Of a DNA stretch of 64,000 bases, positions 27,981-35,261 are shown one piece after another (within the stretch, counting starts at the first letter, position 1; each line of letters opens with the position of its first letter). Origin of the DNA: an uncultured Olsenella sp. (GTDB lineage Bacteria > Actinomycetota > Coriobacteriia > Coriobacteriales > Atopobiaceae); contig ONBR01000011.1 in the NCBI GenBank assembly GCA_900316105.1, positions 62,001 to 126,000 of the forward strand. Reading direction: 5' to 3'. The notes beneath the pieces are model-generated. The model searched no databases, was not told the DNA's origin, and saw only the letters and a program-made list of their open reading frames with translations. The position numbers were made by a program, and so were the translations under genes.

Positions 27981-30157
27981 GCTCGCTCCAACTCGTCGAA
28001 GTATGCTCCAAAACGGTCCCTGACCTCGATGGACAGGGGCACGTGTCCGGCCTGCGAGAGGTCGGGGTCCTCCCTGGCCAAGGTCCTGGCGTCGTCGTGT
28101 GCCAACTCCACCAGATCCTGGTCAACGGCCAGGTCGGCGATGTGCAGGGACACGCCGCCCGACTGTCGGTAGCCCAAAACCTCTCCCTCATGACGGAGTT
28201 TCAGGTCCTTTTCTGCCAGGACGAATCCGTCCGAGGTCTTCTCCAGTGCCGAGAGGCGCTTTCGTGCCGGGGTGCCCTTCTTTGCCGCGCAGCAGAGGTA
28301 GACCTCACCCGCCAGGTCGCCACGGCCCACGCGGCCACGGAGCTGGTGAAGAGTCGCGAGGCCAAAGCGGTCGGCATCCATGACCAGCATGACGGTGGCA
28401 TTGGGCACGTCCACGCCTACCTCCACGACCGTGGTGGATACCAGGACGTCAATCTCCCCGGAGCGGAAGCGGTCCATGACCTCGTCCTTCTCGGCGGCGC
28501 CCATGCGTCCGTGCAAAAGGCCGACCTGCAAGCCTTTGAGGGCGGATTCTGCCAAGGTCTGGGCCGTGGCGGTGGCGCTGTGGAGCTTCTTTGCGTGCGA
28601 GAGCGACTGCTCGGGCACGTCCTCCAGGGCGGAGCCATCGTCCGAGTCGTCCACCAAGGGGCAGATCACATAGGCCTGCTGGCCTTGCTCGTTGGCCTCA
28701 CGGATGGCCCCCCATGCAAGGTCCAGGTTCTCGGGCGCTATGCAGTGTGTGGTCACGCCCGCGCCAGGACGGGGCCTCTTCGTGATGCGTGAGCACTCCA
28801 GGTCGCCATAGAGGGAGAGGGCCAGGGTGCGGGGAATGGGCGTTGCGGTCATTGCCAAGAGGTCTGCGCCCGCCCCCTTGCGTCGCAGGGCCGCCCTCTG
28901 GCCCACGCCAAAGCGATGCTGCTCGTCGATAACGACCAGGGTGAGTTGTCTGAAGCTTACGGTATCCGATAGCAAGGCTGTCGTGCCAAAGACGACGCAG
29001 ATCCTGCCTGCGCGAATGTTCTCCTCAGCCTCAGCGCGCTCGGCCTGGGGAGTCGAGCCCGTAATCAAGGCCCAGGGGATGCCAGAGGCGTCCAGAAGGG
29101 GTCCGAGCTTCTCGGCATACTGGCGGGCCAGGACCGAGGTGGGTGCCATCATGGCGGCCTGGGTACCCGTGTCGCAGACGGCCGCCAGGGCATAGGCAGC
29201 CACGGCGGTCTTGCCCGTACCAACGTCGCCCAGAAGGAGGCGGTTCATCGGGTGGGGCTCTGCCATATCCACCAGTATCTCCTGGACAGAGCGCGTCTGC
29301 TCCTCGGACAGGGTGAAGGGCATTGCCTTCTGGAGGGCCGCCAGGTGCGGCCCATGGGTGTCGTGGGCGCAGGGCAGGATGCCCTCCTGCTCGATGCGCT
29401 GGCGGGTTCTCAGGGCCAGCTGCAGGCAGAGAAGCTCGTCAAAGGCCAGGCGGCGGCGGGCCTGCTCCTTTCCCTCCATGGAATGAGGAAAGTGAACCTC
29501 GTGCAGGGCCCTGGCCAGTGTCATGAGCCTGTGATCGGCCACGATCTCGGCAGGAAGGAAGTCCGTGACGTCACCCTCGTCAGCCAGGGCGCAGGAGATG
29601 ATACGCCGCATCCAGGCGGGCGAGATTCCCTCGCTGGCAGGGTGCACCGGCAGTATGCGGGCCAGGGACTCCGGAGTCTCGCTGCCGTCGAGTTTCTCCA
29701 TGAAGGGGGACTTCATCTGCTTGAAGCCGTAGGCAAAGGTGACCTTGCCCGAGAGGGCCACCTGGTCGCCGCGCTTCAGCTGGTCGGCAATCCAGGGCTG
29801 GCGAAAGAAGGAGACCTGCATGATGCCCGTGGGGTCCGTCACGTAGACCTCGGTAATCTGCAGACGGGGACGGGGCCTCTTGAGCGTGACCTTGTCCACC
29901 GTGCCCTTGACCGTGGCCTCCATGCCCAGGTCGGCATGCGCGATGTCCGTCAGGTGCGAGAAGTCCAGATAGCGATGGGGCACATGTAAAAGAAGGCCGC
30001 GCACGGAGGAGACCCCCATGCGCAGCAGCGTTTCCTGGCGCGCGCCAGATACATAGCGAAGAGACGAGATGTTCCCGTTCGCCCTGCAGGTCCTGGAGAG
30101 GCGGCCACCGACGGTGGCGATGGTGAGACCCCCCTGGGGCATGAGCGAATCGGGCAC
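27977..30157 (-). CDS. recG: ATP-dependent DNA helicase RecG
   Basis: It remodels stalled replication forks and Holliday junctions. An N-terminal wedge/OB domain (about residues 60-190) binds the junction. The helicase core has Walker A GDVGTGKT at 310-317 and the DEQH box at about 409-412, followed by the conserved RVGRGDLAGEVYL region. Length is 726 aa. The first start is a GTG at 30157 with AAGGGG upstream, 12 bp after the fakA stop codon. The protein is complete. Confidence 0.95.
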   Translation of the reverse strand: MPDSLMPQGGLTIATVGGRLSRTCRANGNISSLRYVSGARQETLLRMGVSSVRGLLLHVPHRYLDFSHLTDIAHADLGMEATVKGTVDKVTLKRPRPRLQITEVYVTDPTGIMQVSFFRQPWIADQLKRGDQVALSGKVTFAYGFKQMKSPFMEKLDGSETPESLARILPVHPASEGISPAWMRRIISCALADEGDVTDFLPAEIVADHRLMTLARALHEVHFPHSMEGKEQARRRLAFDELLCLQLALRTRQRIEQEGILPCAHDTHGPHLAALQKAMPFTLSEEQTRSVQEILVDMAEPHPMNRLLLGDVGTGKTAVAAYALAAVCDTGTQAAMMAPTSVLARQYAEKLGPLLDASGIPWALITGSTPQAERAEAEENIRAGRICVVFGTTALLSDTVSFRQLTLVVIDEQHRFGVGQRAALRRKGAGADLLAMTATPIPRTLALSLYGDLECSRITKRPRPGAGVTTHCIAPENLDLAWGAIREANEQGQQAYVICPLVDDSDDGSALEDVPEQSLSHAKKLHSATATAQTLAESALKGLQVGLLHGRMGAAEKDEVMDRFRSGEIDVLVSTTVVEVGVDVPNATVMLVMDADRFGLATLHQLRGRVGRGDLAGEVYLCCAAKKGTPARKRLSALEKTSDGFVLAEKDLKLRHEGEVLGYRQSGGVSLHIADLAVDQDLVELAHDDARTLAREDPDLSQAGHVPLSIEVRDRFGAYFDELERA

Positions 30158-30169
30158 GGAGGTCGCCCC

Positions 30170-31846
30170 TTACTCGATAGAGAAGATCACGGGATAGAGC
30201 GGCTGCTCTCCCCTGTGGGAGTCAATCTCCAGGTCGGGCTGGGCCTCCTCGATAGCTTCGAGGAGCTTCTGGAACTCGTCGTCCTCCATGTCAGAGCCAG
30301 CCAGGATGGTCAGGGTGTCGCCCTCTTCCTCCTCCTGCATCTTGTTGATGAGCTTGATCGTCACGTCCTGGACGTCAGAGCCCACGACATCGATGGAGCC
30401 GCCGGCGATGCCCATGACATCGCCCGCGTGGATGGGGGTGCCGTCGGCTGCGGCGGAGTCGCGGACGGCAGTGGTGACCTCGCCGTCGCGAATCTCGCTG
30501 ATGGCGTCGGTCATCTCCTCGACGTTGGAGTCCAGGTCGGCGTCCATGTCTGCCACGAACATGGCAGAGAAGGCCTGCAGGACCGTCTTTGTGGGGACGA
30601 CGGCGGCATTCACGTCATCGCAGGCGTTGACCGCAGCCTCGGCGGCCATGCGGATGTTGCCGTTGTCAGGCAGGACGATGACGTTCTTTGCGTGGGTCTC
30701 CTCGATGGCGTTCAGGATGTCGGCCGTGGAGGGGTTCATGGTCTGGCCGCCAGAGACGATCACGTCGACGCCCAGGGACTTCAGGATGTCAGCCTCGCCA
30801 GAGCCGGCGGCCACGGCCACGAAGCCCAGCTCCTTCTGGGGCTCCGCGGGCACCTCGCCAGCGGCCTCCTTGTCCTCGCGGATGGAGTCAGTGCGCTCCT
30901 GGGCCTCCAGGTCCATGTTGTGGACGTAGACGTTGGAGATCTGGCCGCGATGGAGCATGTGACGCAGGACGTGGTCGGGCCTGTTGGTGTGCACGTGACA
31001 CTTGTAGTCAGGGTTGGTGCCCACCAGAAGCTCGCAGTCGCCCATGGACGAGAAGTAGTTCAGGCAGGCCTCCTCGTCGAAGTAGGGGCTGTCGGCATGG
31101 AAGAGGAACTCGGTGCAGTAGCGGTACTCGGAGCCCTCCCAGTCGTCGTTGATCTCGATGTCCACGACATCAGCCACGTGGGACTTTGCGTCACCGGAGT
31201 CAACCGTCGTCTTGAAGTCGGAGACCTCGCCGGCCTTGCCCTCGTAGGCGTTGACGAAACCCTCGATGAAGGTGGCCAGGCCGAAGGCGCCGGAGTCGAC
31301 GACGCCGTTCTCCTTGAGGACGGGCAGGAGGTCTGGCGTACGGGCCACGGACTCGTAGGCCTCTGCCACAATGGCATCCAGAGTCTCGCGGGGAGTGGCC
31401 TTTGCCTTCTCCATCTGGTCGGCCTTCGCGGAAATGTCCTTGAGGACGGTGAGGATGGTACCGGCAACAGGCTTGCGCACAGCCTTGAAGGCGACCTTGA
31501 CGCCGTTGCGCAGGGCAAAGGCAATGTCGGCCGTGGTGGCCTGGGCACCCTTTGCGTGGGTGAGACCCTCGGCCACGCCGCGCAGGATCTGGCTGGTGAT
31601 GACGCCGGAGTTGCCGCGAGCACCCATCAGGGAGCCGTGGGTGATGGCCTTGGAGAGGTCGTCCATCGTAGCCTTCTCGGGAAGGGACTCGATCTCCTTG
31701 ACCACGGTACCAAGGGTGAGTGACATGTTTGTGCCGGTATCGCCGTCAGGCACGGGGAAGACGTTCAGCTTGTTGATCTCGTCGGCCTTGTCTGCCACGA
31801 CCTTGGCTGCAACGGGAAAGCAGCTTCGCACGGAGTTGACAATCAT
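30170..31846 (-). CDS. fakA: DAK2-domain fatty acid kinase FakA (YloV)
   Basis: In staphylococci FakA phosphorylates fatty acids bound to FakB to feed phospholipid synthesis. The N-terminal DAK2 domain has NVFPVPDGDTGTNM at 28-41, with the acidic metal ligands. A middle domain and a C-terminal DegV-like domain complete 558 aa, the usual architecture. No FakB gene is in the window. It is paired with an Asp23 gene, as in firmicutes (yloU-yloV). Acyl-phosphate chemistry would join the plsX-acpP genes of the same cluster. Confidence 0.9.
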   Translation of the reverse strand: MIVNSVRSCFPVAAKVVADKADEINKLNVFPVPDGDTGTNMSLTLGTVVKEIESLPEKATMDDLSKAITHGSLMGARGNSGVITSQILRGVAEGLTHAKGAQATTADIAFALRNGVKVAFKAVRKPVAGTILTVLKDISAKADQMEKAKATPRETLDAIVAEAYESVARTPDLLPVLKENGVVDSGAFGLATFIEGFVNAYEGKAGEVSDFKTTVDSGDAKSHVADVVDIEINDDWEGSEYRYCTEFLFHADSPYFDEEACLNYFSSMGDCELLVGTNPDYKCHVHTNRPDHVLRHMLHRGQISNVYVHNMDLEAQERTDSIREDKEAAGEVPAEPQKELGFVAVAAGSGEADILKSLGVDVIVSGGQTMNPSTADILNAIEETHAKNVIVLPDNGNIRMAAEAAVNACDDVNAAVVPTKTVLQAFSAMFVADMDADLDSNVEEMTDAISEIRDGEVTTAVRDSAAADGTPIHAGDVMGIAGGSIDVVGSDVQDVTIKLINKMQEEEEGDTLTILAGSDMEDDEFQKLLEAIEEAQPDLEIDSHRGEQPLYPVIFSIE

Positions 31847-31887
31847 TGTTCAGGGAACCTCGGTTCTTTTCTGGTAGGGGCTCGTAA

Positions 31888-32235
31888 TTATTTGGAGGTG
31901 CGCATTCCCTCGATGTGAACGCGGACCTCGACGTTGTCGAGCTCGGCGATCTGCTTGAGCAGGAACTTGACGGCACTGGTGAGGTTGCCGGAGACGGAGG
32001 CCATGTTGACCCCCTGCTCCACGACAACGTGCAGGTCGACGACAACAGTGCCGTCCTCGGTGGTAACGCCAATGCCCCTGCGCAGCTTGTAGGTGGGCAG
32101 AAGGCGCGTGACGCCATCCTGCTCGTCCGTCACGGCCATGCCGATGACGCCATAGCACTCCATGGCGGCATAACCCGCCAGGTCGGCAATGCAATCGTTG
32201 GATACCAAGAGGCTCCCGCCTACTGCCTGGGCCAT
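31888..32235 (-). CDS. Asp23/Gls24 family protein (YloU-like)
   Basis: A small envelope-stress-associated protein of the Asp23 family. The 115 residues include the family segments DGVTRLLPTYKLRRGIGV and VVDLHVVVEQGVNMASV. GAGGAG lies five bases before the ATG at 32235. It has no signal peptide, so it acts in the cytosol or at the inner membrane face. It lies directly upstream of fakA and downstream of rpmB, which is the classical order. Confidence 0.88.
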   Translation of the reverse strand: MAQAVGGSLLVSNDCIADLAGYAAMECYGVIGMAVTDEQDGVTRLLPTYKLRRGIGVTTEDGTVVVDLHVVVEQGVNMASVSGNLTSAVKFLLKQIAELDNVEVRVHIEGMRTSK

Positions 32236-32341
32236 AGTTTCTCCTCTCGCTGGGCGTGCATCAGCACAAGCACAGTCGAATCAGTCAGACATAATAGTAG
32301 CTCATTAGCTGCACGGATTGCGCGACTTGGGGCGCAATCGT

Positions 32342-32399
32342 CACCTAGGGGGTAGCCCCCAAGTGGCGTTTTGCCGCCTGAGGGGCTACCCCCTAGGTG
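32342..32399. repeat. 18-bp perfect hairpin between rpmB and asp23
   Basis: Arms 32342-32359 and 32382-32399 (CACCTAGGGGGTAGCCCC and its complement) enclose a small GGC/GCC stem. A partial match, GTGCCACTTGG...CCAAGTGGCAC, appears in the hairpin at 51109-51173. It may cap the rpmB transcript behind the stronger terminator at 32433. Confidence 0.75.
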
Positions 32400-32428
32400 G
32401 CGCTCCCACGCGACGCTCAACCTTCACG

Positions 32429-32450
32429 AAAAAGCGCCCTTTCGGGCGCT
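32429..32450 (-). terminator. Intrinsic terminator of rpmB
   Basis: Arms 32433-32439 and 32444-32450 (AGCGCCC/GGGCGCT) are followed on the minus strand by a T run. Confidence 0.85.
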
Positions 32451-32490
32451 AATCCTTGCTACATGTATCAGGCTCGAAGAAAAACGAGGC

Positions 32491-32691
32491 TTATGCCTGA
32501 TAGGGGCTGCGAGCGATGTTGCCCTTCTTGAGGCAGCGGGTGCAGACGTTCTTCTTCACGGCATGGCCGTTCTCCCAAACGGTGACACGCTGGATGTTGG
32601 GCTTGAACTTACGGGTAACGGTGCGGTGGGAGTGGCTCACAGAGCGACCAGCAACAGCGTGCTTACCGCAGATATCACAGACCTTCGACAT
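32491..32691 (-). CDS. rpmB: 50S ribosomal protein L28
   Basis: A 66-aa large-subunit protein. It begins SKVCDICGKHAVAG and has a second CxxC (CTRC) that completes a zinc ribbon. The start is the ATG at 32691, with GGAGG seven bases upstream. Its position between the thiamine pyrophosphokinase gene and asp23-fakA matches the firmicute thiN-rpmB-yloU order. The terminator at 32429 suggests it is mostly transcribed alone. Confidence 0.95.
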   Translation of the reverse strand: MSKVCDICGKHAVAGRSVSHSHRTVTRKFKPNIQRVTVWENGHAVKKNVCTRCLKKGNIARSPYQA

Positions 32692-32825
32692 GTTTAGACC
32701 TCCATGGGGCGGCACGCATAGATTTCCTACGTGCGCAAATTTCCAAAGCCGTATAAATATAACACAGCTTGCATGGACTGCATATACGAAAACTATCGTA
32801 ATGTGGCGGTTTTATGGGTCGCCGC

Positions 32826-33310
32826 GAGACATTAGGAGACATTAGGGACGGAGCACTTTGTCTCTGAGACATTAGGGACGGAGCACTTTGTCTCATTCCC
32901 CTGGGAGAGACATTAGGGACAGAGCACTTTGTCTCATCCTTCAACGCCATGAGGCTCAGACGTGGGAGGGCGAGGCTACAAAAACTGCGCAATAGGCGGA
33001 TAGACGCGTCAATCGCCTGCAAAACAAATACCTACCTCTCGTACGCGCCAGCCGCCCTGTGCAAGCATTCGCACACATGCGGTCCATCCCAAAGTCAACG
33101 CAAAACGCATTGACGCGTTCTCTTCTGAGAAGGAAGCCACTAATGGCTGCGGGCTCCGTCCCCTACTGTCTCCCGAGCAACTGCGGGCTCCGTCCCTTTT
33201 GTCTCTGAGACAAAGTGCTCCGTCCCTTTTGTCTCTGAGACAAAATGCTCCGTCCCTATCGTCTCTCGTCCCTAGTGTCTCCGTCCCCTCCGTCCCTACT
33301 GTCTCCCTAC
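32826..33310. repeat. Cluster of REP-like GAGACA...TGTCTC units in two opposed groups
   Basis: At least three left-hand units (32826-32937) carry GGGACGGAGCACTTTGTCTC or a one-base variant. Four or more right-hand units (33165-33310) carry the reverse complement. Several units are themselves small hairpins, with GAGACAAA and TTTGTCTC ends around AGTGCTCCGTCCC. About 230 bp between the groups has no gene; it includes GACGCGTCAAT at about 33003 and its complement near 33110. This covers most of the 615-bp gap between rpmB and the next gene. Units of this kind resemble REP sequences associated with RAYT transposases, but no transposase is present. Confidence 0.85.
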
Positions 33311-34662
33311 TGTCTCGTGTTCAGGAAGACGGCAACGGCGCCGGCGTGGGCGGTCACCTTTGCGTCGGGGGCCTTGACCACGTTGGAGACGCCCGTGTCG
33401 TCCAGGAGGGGCAGGGAGGCCTGATCCAGGTTCCACTGCATGCCGACCTCGGAGACCACACTGCCAGGGGCCACGGCGATGACGCTCAGGGTCTTGCCCA
33501 CGGCGGTCTCTCCCAACGCCCAGGACTGACATCCCCCATCGCAGGGCGAGAGGATCCGGCATTCGAAGTCGTCCTCCACCTCTCGCGGAGCCGCATCGGC
33601 ATTGCGCGCCAGCTGCCCCAAGACGGCCAGGGCGTGGTCCGTCCTCCCGCCACTTGCGCAAGTCAGAGTCAGGGCAAGCCCTCTCCCCTGCCGAGCTGCC
33701 TCGTGCTTGGCACAATCGATTGCTATGGCCAGGTCGGTCGCATACTTCTCGGAGGGATAGCCGATGTGCCGCGTAGCCGCGGCAAGCGCCCACTCGTGCG
33801 CCTCCGTGCTCACCGAGTCGGCGTCGCCACAGTAGACGTCGGGAATGACACCAGCTTCGTGAAGGACCTCGGCACCACGGTCGGCCACCACCACATAGTC
33901 GGCCCTACCCGCTAGGTGGGCAACGAGCTTGCTGGAGCTGGGTTCAGGCGAACCGTCCACCACAATGACGTTGAGCACTCCCGCGGCGTCGTCAGGTGCG
34001 TCTGCATAGTCCTGGAAGAGGTCCAGGGTCATGCCAATGTACTCATGGGAAAAGATGTCCGACCAGGCCCGGCAGAGCCCCTCGTCCCTACCGTCCCTAC
34101 CGTTAAAGATGCAGACCGTATGGAAGCCAGCCCTCTTTGCGGCCCGCAGGCCAAAGGGCGCGTCCTCAAAGACCCAAGTGTCCTCCGTGCTCGTACCCAG
34201 GCGGCGGCTCGCCTCCAGGTAGACATCGGGAAACTCCTTGCCGCGACCAACCTCGTCGGTCCCCAGCACAAAGTCAAAGTAGCCATCCAGATCGTTTGCG
34301 GCCAGGGCCTCGCGCACGGCCGCGGGCACCGAGGAGGTCGCCACGCAGAGACGAACGCCAGCGGCACGCAGCGAATCCAGGAAGTCCCTCTCGCCCGGAT
34401 AAGGCTTGATCCTGTGAGCGTAGTTGTCCTTCATGACGGCGGAAATACGCTCGAACATCTGTGGTCCCTGCTGACGCGCGCCAAATCGGTCGTGCCAGAT
34501 CTGGCAGGCGTCAAAGAGAGGATGCTTCTCACTCACGGCAAAGGCGGCCTCGGGGTCCGCCACACCGTTTTCCGTCATGATCTGGTAGGAGGCATTCGCC
34601 CAATATCCCATGGAGTCCAAGAGCGTGCCGTCAAAGTCAAAGATGATTCCCCTGATGGGCAT
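33307..34662 (-). CDS. HAD-family phosphatase fused to thiamine pyrophosphokinase
   Basis: A two-domain cytosolic protein of 451 aa. Residues 1-220 form a HAD hydrolase of the beta-phosphoglucomutase type, with DFDGTLLDS (Asp9 and Asp11), VATSSV and VFEDAPFG. Residues 230-451 form a thiamine pyrophosphokinase (ThiN) domain, with VVADRGAEVLHEAG, YCGDADSV, YPSEKYATD and CASGGRTDH. The kinase makes thiamine diphosphate from thiamine. The HAD part may process phosphorylated thiamine precursors or another metabolite; its substrate is unknown. The start is the ATG at 34662 with GGAGAGG upstream; a longer frame to 34788 lacks support. thiN is also next to rpmB in firmicutes, which supports the kinase assignment. 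Confidence 0.85.
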   Translation of the reverse strand: MPIRGIIFDFDGTLLDSMGYWANASYQIMTENGVADPEAAFAVSEKHPLFDACQIWHDRFGARQQGPQMFERISAVMKDNYAHRIKPYPGERDFLDSLRAAGVRLCVATSSVPAAVREALAANDLDGYFDFVLGTDEVGRGKEFPDVYLEASRRLGTSTEDTWVFEDAPFGLRAAKRAGFHTVCIFNGRDGRDEGLCRAWSDIFSHEYIGMTLDLFQDYADAPDDAAGVLNVIVVDGSPEPSSSKLVAHLAGRADYVVVADRGAEVLHEAGVIPDVYCGDADSVSTEAHEWALAAATRHIGYPSEKYATDLAIAIDCAKHEAARQGRGLALTLTCASGGRTDHALAVLGQLARNADAAPREVEDDFECRILSPCDGGCQSWALGETAVGKTLSVIAVAPGSVVSEVGMQWNLDQASLPLLDDTGVSNVVKAPDAKVTAHAGAVAVFLNTRQ

Positions 34663-34823
34663 TGGTCCTCTCCCTAAGAATCTGCGGTTATTTGACGTGT
34701 TTATGGTAGCACGCCACTTCGCGGCGACTTTGCATATAGACTTCAGGAGCTTGGGTACAAGATATTCGATAGCCAGGTGCAGCCACATTGGTGCGCCTTT
34801 TTGTAGATGCAGGGAGAGGGATA

Positions 34824-35036
34824 ATGGTTCGTTACGACTACAAGTGCGATAGCTGCGGAAACGAGTTTGAGTTGGAGCTGCCCATGGGCTCCCACCCCAC
34901 GGCCAGCTGCCCCAAGTGCGGTAGCGAGGCAGAGCGCCTCTTTAGCCCCTCGAGCATCGTCTTTTCGGGCTCCGGCTTCTACAACACCGACCAGCGTGGT
35001 GGCGGCTCCGCAACGAGCGCCACGTCGGGAAAGTAA
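34824..35036 (+). CDS. FmdB-family zinc-ribbon protein
   Basis: A 70-aa protein beginning MVRYDYKCDSCGNEFELE, with two CxxC pairs (CDSC and CPKC) forming a zinc ribbon, then a Gly/Ser-rich tail. The family is described as putative regulatory proteins and its function is not known. The start is the ATG at 34824 with GGGAGAGGG just upstream. It is a single gene followed by the hairpin at 35078. Confidence 0.85.
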   Translation: MVRYDYKCDSCGNEFELELPMGSHPTASCPKCGSEAERLFSPSSIVFSGSGFYNTDQRGGGSATSATSGK

Positions 35037-35077
35037 CGGTAGAGAGGCCAACGTAGCCATACATAGTCTGTGCTAAG

Positions 35078-35109
35078 GAGGGACGGTCACGCGGGTGGCC
35101 GTCCCTTTC
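35078..35109 (+). terminator. Terminator hairpin, upstream copy of a 29-bp direct repeat
   Basis: The stem GGGACGG...CCGTCCC (35080-35105) is followed by TTT. The 29 bases 35078-35106 are identical to 37832-37860, so the two copies flank the lectin/CHAP gene. Confidence 0.75.
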
Positions 35110-35261
35110 ATATATGGGCAAGCAATAAATCCTTGTAAGCGCCACTTCGCAAGACCCTAAAGCTATACTGGAGACTATTAAGCTTGTTTTTAGCCAAGGA
35201 AGTCATTCCCTCGTTCCGACGGCGAGGGGCGTCCGAGGATCCAGATCATATGGGGGAACGA

